Shown here: one piece after another, positions 8,097-13,820 of the stretch
Position numbering within the stretch: position 1 is the stretch's first letter
Layout: each line of letters begins with the position of its first letter
NCBI GenBank assembly: GCA_016781775.1
Contig: JADDPR010000537.1
Location: forward strand, 1-22,254
Reading direction: 5' to 3'
Origin: Rubrobacter sp.
GTDB taxonomy: Bacteria; Actinomycetota; Rubrobacteria; Rubrobacterales; Rubrobacteraceae
Length of the DNA: 22,254 nt
The notes under the pieces: generated by a model
What the model was told of the DNA's origin: nothing
The model's database searches: none
Seen by the model: the letters and a program-made list of their open reading frames with translations, nothing else
Made by a program: the position numbers and the translations under genes

Positions 8097-8840
8097 ATGG
8101 GAAGGTTCACGAGAGCGGTTCGCGGTTTCTTCGGCAGGTTCCTTTCGGGTGTGGAAGGTCGCAATCCGGAGATCCTCCTGGAGAACGCCGTCCAGGACGA
8201 GTTGGAGAACTTGAAGAGGCTCCAGGTTGCGACCGCCAGGACGATGGCGTACGAGAAGATGCTCTCCAGCGACGCCGCCGAGAAGGGCAAGGTCGCGACC
8301 GTCAAGGAGCGGCAAGCCCGCGAGCTCACCGCGCGGGGGCAGCGGGAGGCCGCCATAGAGGTCCTGCAGCAGAAGCAGGAGGCCGAGGCCCGACTCACCG
8401 AACTCGAAAGCCGCCTCGTCGAGGCCCGGCGCAACTCCGAGGAGATGGAGCAGGCCTTCCGGGATCAGGAGCGCCGGTACAACGAGATCGTACGCGAACG
8501 AGCGGCGCTCATGGAAGAGCACCAGCGGGCCAAGGCCCTGCGCGCCGCGAACGAGGCGCGTTCCAGCGTTTCGCTCGCCGATTCCAGCCGCGACCTCGAC
8601 AAGGCCCGCCAGGCCATAAAGCAGGCCTCCTTCGAGGCCCAGGCCGTCGGGGAGCTCGGCACGAGCGAAACGGAGCGCCAGATCGCCGCCGCCGAGGTCG
8701 ACCTCAAGCGCCTCGACGCCGAGCGTGAGCTGGAGATGATGGAGCTCCAGATGGGTATAAGGCCCGCTGGTTCCCTCGAAGATGGGGCCGAAGGACCGGG
8801 AGGTCGGAAGGCGGGACATGGTACGGGGGATGGTACGTAG
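8097..8840 (+). CDS. PspA/IM30 (Vipp1) family protein
   Basis: A 247-residue, almost wholly helical protein with the PspA/IM30 signature. The N-terminus (MGRFTRAVRGFFGRF) is an amphipathic membrane-binding helix, followed by NPEILLENAVQDE, typical of the family, then long coiled-coil segments to about residue 220 and a glycine-rich tail. PspA/Vipp1 proteins form ESCRT-III-like rods and rings that stabilise or remodel the inner membrane under stress. The length fits the family (about 220-250). ATG 8097 is the only possible start because an in-frame stop lies at 8085, although the GGAG at 8090 is very close. It is the first gene of a four-gene operon ending with a J-domain protein. No PspBC, PspF or LiaF gene is nearby, so the regulation differs from the known systems. 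Confidence 0.85.
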   Translation: MGRFTRAVRGFFGRFLSGVEGRNPEILLENAVQDELENLKRLQVATARTMAYEKMLSSDAAEKGKVATVKERQARELTARGQREAAIEVLQQKQEAEARLTELESRLVEARRNSEEMEQAFRDQERRYNEIVRERAALMEEHQRAKALRAANEARSSVSLADSSRDLDKARQAIKQASFEAQAVGELGTSETERQIAAAEVDLKRLDAERELEMMELQMGIRPAGSLEDGAEGPGGRKAGHGTGDGT

Positions 8841-9641
8841 GTGACCCAGAGAAGGAACGGCGGGTTGTCGCGGTTGATGTATCGACTCGCGCCCTTCGGA
8901 GCGTTCGCGAGCCTCGGCGTGTGGACTGCCCTGGATGGCGTGGGGCTCTCGACCGTGTTGCTCGGCGCCGGCGCGGCGTTCACCGGCAAGCGCGTAGTCA
9001 ATCTTCTCGACCGCAAGGGAAACGAGCGCAAGGAGCTCTCTCGCAGCGTGCGGGAGAACGTGGCGGAGCTCAGGCGGGTGGCGCGCATGGACAGGGTGGC
9101 GGCCCCGCAGATGAAGCGCCTCGTCGCCCTTCAAGAGGGCGTGCTGGAGAGCTTCGCGCTCGTCCCCGAGGAGTACGGGCTGCTCCTCTCCGAGGACCTG
9201 CGCACCGTCGTGGACGAGGTCGAGATGGCGGTCGGGCTCGCGCGCCGCAGGGCGGCTCTGAGGAGACATCTGGGGAGCGTGGATCGCCGGGCGGTCCTGG
9301 GTCGTATCTCCGAGCTTCGTGGGGAGATAGAGGCGCTCGAGGAGGGCTCCGCCTTACGGGCCTCGTTCGAGGCGGCGCTGGAGGGTAGGCGCGGGGAGCT
9401 TGCGGCCATGGATGCGATCCCGGCGGCGCTAGGCACGATCAACGCGCAGATCGAGGGGATCGAGGGTCTCCTCGGGAACCTGCGCGGCGAGTTGCTGGCC
9501 CTGGATCCGGGGCTCTCGCCCTATGCATTGGAGTCCGGGCTCGTGGCGATCAAGGAGCGGGTCTCGTACTTCCGGCGTGGCTTGGAGGAGGCGACGCGGA
9601 GCCTCGAGGAGAGTTTGCCGGAGGAGGCGCCGGCACGATGA
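8841..9641 (+). CDS. Membrane-anchored coiled-coil protein of the PspA operon
   Basis: A 266-residue protein starting at a GTG that directly abuts the PspA stop. Residues 15-50 form one or two hydrophobic segments (FGAFASLGVWTALDGVGL, then VLLGAGAAFTG), followed by a basic stretch and then long charged helices with coiled-coil character (about 55-260, for example ISELRGEIEALEEGSALRA). The cytoplasmic part could dock PspA at the membrane. I do not recognise the family; the position resembles that of PspM, the membrane partner next to pspA in mycobacteria, and the size is similar, but that is an analogy only. It overlaps the next gene by 4 bp (ATGA), indicating coupled translation. Confidence 0.78.
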   Translation: MTQRRNGGLSRLMYRLAPFGAFASLGVWTALDGVGLSTVLLGAGAAFTGKRVVNLLDRKGNERKELSRSVRENVAELRRVARMDRVAAPQMKRLVALQEGVLESFALVPEEYGLLLSEDLRTVVDEVEMAVGLARRRAALRRHLGSVDRRAVLGRISELRGEIEALEEGSALRASFEAALEGRRGELAAMDAIPAALGTINAQIEGIEGLLGNLRGELLALDPGLSPYALESGLVAIKERVSYFRRGLEEATRSLEESLPEEAPAR

Positions 9642-10300
9642 GCGAGCGCAAGGGCTTCTTCTCCAGGTTGTTTGGAGGAGGCGATAACGACGAGGGGAAC
9701 ACCCGGATCTACTCGGCCGAAGAGCTCGGGGCCGACGATCGGCGCGACGAGCCGCCCCCGCGCGAGATCGAGCAGCACCCCTATGGGTTCACCGTCGAGC
9801 GGGCGGCGGAGATTATCGACGACCTGCCGTCGGACGTCTCCCCGGAGAGCGCGGTCCGTATCGTGCGCGGGACGCTGACCGCTGCGGGCATCAAGGTCGA
9901 GGACCTCGAGCGCTCGACCCGCGCCAGGGAGACGAAGCTCCGCTCGGAGATAGGGCTCGCGCGGGGCAGGCAGGAGGAGCTCAAGGAGCGTGCCGACGAG
10001 GTCATACGCTCCCTCGAGGAGGAGATCCGGAAGGCCGAGCAAGCCCGCGACAACGGCGTCGCCGAGGAAGACAATAGAATCGAGCGGGCCAACACGGGCC
10101 TCGCGGATATCAAAAGGGTGAGGCGCTTCTTCGACTTCCCCGTCGGCGACGACGTCGAGGAGACCACCGAAGTCAAGCCTATTCGCCCGGTGAACGACGA
10201 CACCCAGGTCTTCGAGCCCTTCAGGGACGACGTCGACCAGACGCAGGTTCTTCGGCGTCCCGGCTCCCTCTCCGACTCGGACGACGCCGGGCAACGGTGA
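9638..10300 (+). CDS. Soluble coiled-coil protein with repeated TQV-type motifs
   Basis: A 220-residue acidic protein, third in the PspA operon, overlapping both neighbours by 4 bp. It begins with a short amphipathic segment (KGFFSRLFGGG), followed by a small folded region (about 45-90, HPYGFTVERAAEIIDDLPSD) and a coiled coil (about 95-155). Flexible termini carry a recurring motif of threonine, a polar residue, V/I and F/Y/L: NTRIY at 21-25, DTQVF at 188-192 and QTQVL at 201-205. Such threonine motifs in disordered tails can be kinase targets read by FHA domains, but no kinase or FHA gene is in the window. I do not recognise the family. Translation coupling argues for a stoichiometric partner of the PspA and J-domain proteins. 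Confidence 0.78.
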   Translation: MSERKGFFSRLFGGGDNDEGNTRIYSAEELGADDRRDEPPPREIEQHPYGFTVERAAEIIDDLPSDVSPESAVRIVRGTLTAAGIKVEDLERSTRARETKLRSEIGLARGRQEELKERADEVIRSLEEEIRKAEQARDNGVAEEDNRIERANTGLADIKRVRRFFDFPVGDDVEETTEVKPIRPVNDDTQVFEPFRDDVDQTQVLRRPGSLSDSDDAGQR

Positions 10301-10809
10301 GCCTGGGCCGCCGCCTCGGACGACTGGCCCGGGGCTTTGTCTCCAAGAACATCGGAGAGGAGCGCTTCAAAGAGACGGTCCGCTACGGTCGCGAGCGTGG
10401 CGAGACCCTGAAGGACGCCTTCGGGGCCGCGCGCCGCGCCGCCGCGGAGGAGTGGCGCGCCGCCGAGGAACGTCGCCGCGCCGCCGAAGAGGAGGCCACC
10501 GATGAGCGTCCCACCACGGAGCAGCGGTCCTCCACCCGCGCCTCGTGGCGCCCCTCCGGAGCCTGGCGGGACGTAGCGCCCGGGTACATCCCCAAAAAGT
10601 ACCCGCCGGAGGTGCTCGTCGCCTACCACAAGCTCGGCCTCAGCCCGGGGGACGAACTCGAAGCCGCCAACAGAAAGAGGCGCGAGCTCGTCAAGCGCCA
10701 CCACCCCGACAGGTTCGTGGAGCCCGACAAAAGGGCCCGCGCCGAGCGACTCACAGCGGAGATCAACGCTGCCCACGACGTCCTGGAGCGCTACTTGTTG
10801 AGGAGCTAG
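10297..10809 (+). CDS. J-domain (DnaJ-like) protein, last gene of the PspA operon
   Basis: A 170-residue protein with a C-terminal J-domain at about residues 104-168. The HPD tripeptide, needed to stimulate Hsp70 ATPase, is at 136-138 in VKRHHPDRF and is flanked by the expected helices II and III (LEAANRKRRE and RAERLTAEINAAHDVLERYL). The N-terminal 65 residues form a basic, then alanine/glutamate-rich helix, and a flexible linker rich in R, S and P follows. It has no G/F region, zinc domain or substrate-binding domain of DnaJ, so this is a class III J-protein that probably brings Hsp70 to one client. GTG 10297 overlaps the previous stop by 4 bp. Placement after PspA suggests the client is the PspA polymer (inference). 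Confidence 0.88.
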   Translation: MSLGRRLGRLARGFVSKNIGEERFKETVRYGRERGETLKDAFGAARRAAAEEWRAAEERRRAAEEEATDERPTTEQRSSTRASWRPSGAWRDVAPGYIPKKYPPEVLVAYHKLGLSPGDELEAANRKRRELVKRHHPDRFVEPDKRARAERLTAEINAAHDVLERYLLRS

Positions 10810-10837
10810 CCGGCAAGCCTCCTCCGGCGGCTCTCAG

Positions 10838-10955
10838 CCCGTCAGCCAGAAACCGGGTGGTCCGATAACTCGCCACGCCACGGTAATTCTTCTCGGAGAG
10901 CTACGCAGTTGCAGAGGGGGTGAGACACCAACCGCTGACGGGCCGACTAGCTGAC
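10838..10955. repeat. Inverted GTCAGC/GCTGAC motifs in a convergent intergenic gap
   Basis: The 137-bp gap between the J-domain gene and the sortase contains CCCGTCAGC at 10838-10846 and its exact reverse complement GCTGACGGG at 10934-10942, with another GCTGAC at 10950-10955 overlapping the sortase stop. The same core pair occurs in the other convergent gap at 20730-20759. Nothing else is evident in this gap; no U-tract terminator is seen. Confidence 0.4.
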
Positions 10956-11573
10956 CAATTCGCCGCGGACGATAAGGCGTTTCTCGAAGGTCGGGATGGG
11001 GGTGCAGGTCTGGAGCGAGATGACCGTCTTGTCGTCGACGGGGTAGGTGATCCAGTAGTCTTCGGGGCGGACGGTGAGGAGATCGAAGACCTTGAAGGTG
11101 AATTCTTTGCCGGCCAGGTTCTTCACGATGATCTCGTCCCCGGGCTTCATCTTCTCGAGCTCGTAGAAGACGTAGGGGATCTTGGTGCGCATGAAGCCCA
11201 GGGCGTGGCCGACGATGACGGTGTTGGAGCCTTCCTCCCAGGGCACCCCCGTGTCTTTGAGGTGGATGATGCCTTCCTGGTCGAGCGCCACCTGGCTGTC
11301 GGCGGTCGGCACCTCGATGTCTTCGAGGCCGAGTTTGGGGATGCTAAGCGTGACCTGTCCGCCGGAGCCCGCGCCGTCCTGGGTGCTCGCCCGCCTCTCG
11401 GGGTTCGCCCTCTCGCCGTTCGGGTTCTCGCCCAGGAGCGTGCGGGCGTTCTCGACCTCCGTGGGGCGCAGGTCCAGCGAGGCCGTCTCGGTACTCGGGT
11501 ACGCCGGTAGCGCCGCCAGGCCCAGCAGGGCGAGCGAGACTACGAGCAGCGAGACCTTGAAGCTCTTGAACAT
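10947..11573 (-). CDS. Sortase family transpeptidase (208 aa)
   Basis: A sortase, the cell-surface cysteine transpeptidase that cleaves LPXTG-like sorting signals and joins proteins to the cell wall or to pilins. Residues 4-25 are a hydrophobic anchor or signal segment, 30-72 a low-complexity linker, and the catalytic barrel runs from about 73 to 205. The triad is complete: H123 (VIVGHALGF), C190 (SLQTCTPIP) and R199 (FEKRLIVR). The size and TxTC-like motif suit class D/E sortases. The ATG at 11573 stands 8 nt after a perfect TATAAT, so its mRNA is probably leaderless or nearly so. It lies 64 nt downstream of a paralogous sortase on the same strand. No LPXTG substrate is encoded in the window. 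Confidence 0.93.
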   Translation of the reverse strand: MFKSFKVSLLVVSLALLGLAALPAYPSTETASLDLRPTEVENARTLLGENPNGERANPERRASTQDGAGSGGQVTLSIPKLGLEDIEVPTADSQVALDQEGIIHLKDTGVPWEEGSNTVIVGHALGFMRTKIPYVFYELEKMKPGDEIIVKNLAGKEFTFKVFDLLTVRPEDYWITYPVDDKTVISLQTCTPIPTFEKRLIVRGELVS

Positions 11574-11581
11574 CGCCAGGG

Positions 11582-11587
11582 ATTATA
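11582..11587 (-). promoter_or_regulatory. -10 box of the downstream sortase, near-leaderless
   Basis: On the minus strand TATAAT occupies 11582-11587 and the ATG begins at 11573. Standard spacing sets +1 at about 11575, leaving no room for a ribosome-binding site. No good -35 is visible. The box lies in the gap after the upstream sortase, which gives this gene its own transcription start. Confidence 0.5.
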
Positions 11588-11637
11588 TAGTTATCCCACG
11601 GAGATCATCGAGGAAGGTCGCCCGCGGCGGCGTCCTC

Positions 11638-12327
11638 CTACTTTACGATCTTGGCGCGGACGATGAGGCGCTTCTCGAAGGAGGGCTCGGGCCAGCAGGT
11701 TTGCAAGGAGATTACCTTCTTGCCCTCGACGGGCTTCGTCACCCAGAAGTCGTCCGGGTCGACGATCATGCGCTCGTAGACGCGGTACTTGTAGGTCCTG
11801 CCGGCCGCGTCGCGGACGATCACGCGGTCGCCCTTCTTCATGTCTTCGAGGTCGCGGAAGGCGTAGGTGACGCGGCTGCCGGCGTAGCCGATGGCGTGGG
11901 CGGCGATGTAGGTGTTCGAGCCCTTCTGGTAGGGGAAGCCGGTGCCGGAGAGGTGCATGATGCCCTCGCGGTCCAGGTAGGACTGATCCGGCGAATCCCC
12001 GACCTTGACGTTCTCCAGCCCGAGACGGGGTATCGTGAGCCTGAGCTTCTTGCTGGGAGGAGCGGGCCTCTCCCTGTTGGCCTTGCCTCCGGAGGCTCCC
12101 CCTTTCTTGGCCGCACCTTCTCTCCCCGAGGCGCGCTTGTCTGCCGGCCCCGGGAGCGGAGAAGTGTTTCCGTCGCCGTTCTTGGCCTCGGACCTGGCGA
12201 TGGTGCGAGCCTCTTCCGCGGAGGCGGGCTCGGCGGAGGCGCTGGGCAAGGGGCCGTAGGCGAGGAGGGCGGCGAGCGCCAGAAGGGCGGTTGCCGCCCG
12301 CACGGATGGTCTGGAGCTCGTAGACAT
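11638..12327 (-). CDS. Sortase family transpeptidase (229 aa), paralogue of its neighbour
   Basis: A second sortase with a complete triad: H144 (YIAAHAIGY), C211 (SLQTCWPEP) and R220 (FEKRLIVR). Residues 8-32 form a signal peptide or anchor ending at a possible cleavage site (PSASAEP). A long flexible linker of about 60 residues rich in G, K, P and A precedes the catalytic barrel (about 95-229). The start ATG 12327 is chosen because GAGGAGG lies just upstream and the signal peptide follows at once; the frame stays open to 12918 but there runs antisense to the recombinase-like gene. It shares the block EGIMHL..TG.PY..GSNT with the other sortase, so the two arose by duplication but have different linkers and perhaps different substrates. 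Confidence 0.93.
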   Translation of the reverse strand: MSTSSRPSVRAATALLALAALLAYGPLPSASAEPASAEEARTIARSEAKNGDGNTSPLPGPADKRASGREGAAKKGGASGGKANRERPAPPSKKLRLTIPRLGLENVKVGDSPDQSYLDREGIMHLSGTGFPYQKGSNTYIAAHAIGYAGSRVTYAFRDLEDMKKGDRVIVRDAAGRTYKYRVYERMIVDPDDFWVTKPVEGKKVISLQTCWPEPSFEKRLIVRAKIVK

Positions 12328-12346
12328 CGGTCCTCCTCGTGCATGA

Positions 12347-12370
12347 CGCGCCGGGGCCCGGCCGGGCGCG
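12347..12370 (-). promoter_or_regulatory. GC-rich hairpin in the sortase 5' leader
   Basis: CGCGCC at 12347-12352 pairs with GGCGCG at 12365-12370 around a GC-only 12-nt centre. In the predicted sortase transcript (start near 12381) the hairpin sits about 20 nt before the start codon, just upstream of the GAGGAGG site, where it could affect translation or early termination. Confidence 0.4.
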
Positions 12371-12384
12371 CGAAATTTTCCGGT

Positions 12385-12393
12385 TAAACTATA
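12385..12393. promoter_or_regulatory. Overlapping divergent -10 boxes (recombinase-like gene / sortase)
   Basis: TAAACT (12385-12390) on the plus strand ends six bases before the ATG at 12397, predicting a leaderless mRNA for the recombinase-like gene. TATAGT on the minus strand covers 12388-12393 and predicts a start near 12381 for the sortase, with a 54-nt leader. The two boxes share three base pairs, so the divergent genes may compete for polymerase. No clear -35 is seen on either side. Confidence 0.45.
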
Positions 12394-12396
12394 TCC

Positions 12397-13230
12397 ATGG
12401 AAGTACTGCCCCTGGTAGAGCAATTCAGCGCATTTCTCGAGGATGATCCGGGCACTTCTCCCCGCACGGCGGAGTTTTACGAGGCCGACCTCAAGGAGTT
12501 CGCCCGTTTTCTTGCGGAGAAGGGGGTGGGCGAGGTAGAGGGGGTGGGGGTGGGGCTCGTGATGGAGTTTCGCAACCATCTTCTCGAAGGCAAGCGCAAG
12601 CGCTTCACCGTCTACCGCAAGGATGCGGCGGTGCGACGTTTCCTCGATTGGGTGAGGACCAGCACGGACTCGCCCCTGGACTTCGACCCCATAGAGCCGA
12701 TGCATCAGCCGCTGGACCAGCAGATCACCTTTCTGGAGGATGCGGAGGTCGAGCTTCTCCTCTCGTTCCCGCAGGGGAGCCTGGACTCCTTGCGCGATGC
12801 CGTCGTGATCCGGCTGATGCTCGACACCGGGGTAACGGTCGGGGAGATACGGGGCCTCCTCAAGAGCGACGTCGACCTCGACGCGGCCCAGGTGCAGCTC
12901 GGTGGGCCGGGCTCCCACCTCGCGCCGAGGACGCGGCGCCTGACGCCGGAGACGGTCGGGGCCGTCCGGCGCTACCTCGACGCGCGGCGCGACGAGACCC
13001 CCGAGCTAATAATAGGGAGGGCCGCCCGCCCGGTGACGACCTCGAAGTCGCTGCAGAACGCGATCTGGAAGCGATGCGAGGCGGTCGGCATGTGGCGCGT
13101 CTCCCCGATGATCCTCCGCCACACCTTCGCCATAAGGCTCCTGCGGCGTGGCGCGACCCTCAACGAGCTCAAAGAGGCTCTGGGCGTACGCGATACGACG
13201 AACATCGGGGTATATAAGAAGTTCGTGTAG
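12397..13230 (+). CDS. Tyrosine recombinase-like protein lacking most catalytic residues
   Basis: A 277-residue protein with the two-domain XerC/D layout: an N-terminal SAM-like core-binding domain (1-95, SPRTAEFYEADLKEFARFLAEKG) and a C-terminal catalytic-fold domain (about 105-277). The usual GLRxSEL carrying the first arginine reads GVTVGEI; the beta-hairpin lysine motif is replaced by GGPGSHLAPR; HxLRHTFA reads MILRHTFA, losing the histidine; and LGH reads LGV. The second arginine and the tyrosine (VYKKFV) remain. Full recombination activity is therefore unlikely; a DNA-binding or architectural role fits better. No GC shift, tRNA site or repeats mark it as a mobile element. The start is set by the -10 box six bases upstream. 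Confidence 0.8.
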   Translation: MEVLPLVEQFSAFLEDDPGTSPRTAEFYEADLKEFARFLAEKGVGEVEGVGVGLVMEFRNHLLEGKRKRFTVYRKDAAVRRFLDWVRTSTDSPLDFDPIEPMHQPLDQQITFLEDAEVELLLSFPQGSLDSLRDAVVIRLMLDTGVTVGEIRGLLKSDVDLDAAQVQLGGPGSHLAPRTRRLTPETVGAVRRYLDARRDETPELIIGRAARPVTTSKSLQNAIWKRCEAVGMWRVSPMILRHTFAIRLLRRGATLNELKEALGVRDTTNIGVYKKFV

Positions 13231-13274
13231 GCCGCCGAACGCGGCAAGTACGCCAACATGGGAGGCCTAAGAGT

Positions 13275-13676
13275 ATGGCTGAAGGCAACAGAGATAAAGA
13301 CCCCAAGAACAGCTCGTCGCAGTTTATAGCGGAGCTCCTCTCCGAATATCTGAAGGCCGACGAGAAGACCCACAGGAGCGCCGGGGACCCCAAGAATAGC
13401 TCGGCGGAGGCCGTGACCGAGCTTCTCTCCAGGTACCTGACGGACGAGGAGTTCAGGGTCGCCCGGGAACGCGTCCAGCAGGCCGCCGGCGAGCGGATCC
13501 GAAACATCCGCAACCGCTACCGCGCCCGCAAACGCGCCCCCGAGACCGCCATGCGCGAGCGCGACCTCAGCTTGCGCCTCGCCGAGGTCGAGGCCGAGGC
13601 GGCGGAGCTACGGCTGCGTCTCGCGGAGCTTCTGGAGGAGGAGGGGAGGCTCAGGAGCGACCTCGAGGAACTGTAG
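13275..13676 (+). CDS. Hypothetical protein with duplicated DPKNSS motif and C-terminal coiled coil
   Basis: A 133-residue protein starting at ATG 13275 with GGGAGG about 9 nt upstream, 44 nt after the recombinase-like gene. Residues 9-26 and 38-55 are a tandem repeat of one 18-residue unit, DPKNSS followed by a helix ending ELLSxYL. The middle (60-90) is very basic (RIRNIRNRYRARKRAPE), suggesting nucleic-acid or membrane binding. Residues 95-133 are a regular heptad coiled coil (LRLAEVEAEAAELRLRLAEL). It has no signal peptide or cysteine. The layout resembles a DNA-binding or scaffold protein that oligomerises through its tail, but I do not recognise the family. It may be cotranscribed with the recombinase-like gene. 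Confidence 0.72.
   Translation: MAEGNRDKDPKNSSSQFIAELLSEYLKADEKTHRSAGDPKNSSAEAVTELLSRYLTDEEFRVARERVQQAAGERIRNIRNRYRARKRAPETAMRERDLSLRLAEVEAEAAELRLRLAELLEEEGRLRSDLEEL
13299..13439 (+). repeat. Internal duplication: two DPKNSS-helix units
   Basis: Unit 1 (13299-13352) and unit 2 (13386-13439) each encode 18 residues: DPKNSS, six variable residues, then ELLSEYL or ELLSRYL. The DNA is also alike at the start of each unit (GACCCCAAGAA, C or T, AGCTCG), which points to duplication rather than convergence. Confidence 0.75.
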
Positions 13677-13735
13677 GGCCCCGAGATCCCCTAAGGGTGG
13701 AAAGCCGCGCAAAAATATTCACATATCCGTCTATG

Positions 13736-13756
13736 CAAGAGGTCCCTATCCTCTTG
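13736..13756. promoter_or_regulatory. Perfect inverted repeat overlapping the gltB -35
   Basis: CAAGAGG and CCTCTTG form a perfect 7-bp inverted repeat around TCCCTAT. Its right arm ends within the proposed -35 (TTGTGC, 13754-13759), the usual place for an operator. It lacks a following U-tract, so a terminator for the upstream gene is less likely. Confidence 0.45.
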
Positions 13757-13782
13757 TGCTCCCCCGGGGTTTCGTGTAAAAC
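13754..13782 (+). promoter_or_regulatory. Candidate gltBD promoter
   Basis: TTGTGC (13754-13759) and TAAAAC (13777-13782) are separated by exactly 17 nt, and TG precedes the -10. Transcription would start near 13789, giving a leader of about 30 nt that includes AGGAGG at 13811-13816. The upstream AT-rich stretch (13710-13730) could help promoter activity. Confidence 0.45.
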
Positions 13783-13820
13783 ATGGCGACTTCTGTATCC
13801 TGTTTCCCTGAGGAGGCGTG

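Noticed and set aside
12328..12918. Upstream extension of the sortase frame to 12918
   Set aside because: It runs antisense to the recombinase-like gene. A good ribosome-binding site and a signal peptide mark the true start at 12327.
12397..13230. Mobile element or integron carrying the recombinase-like gene
   Set aside because: There are no flanking direct repeats, attachment site, cassette array or shift in composition, and the catalytic residues are missing.
13777..13810. GlnR or TnrA binding site upstream of gltB
   Set aside because: TGTAA at 13775 matches one half of a TnrA box, but the second half does not fit at the required spacing.
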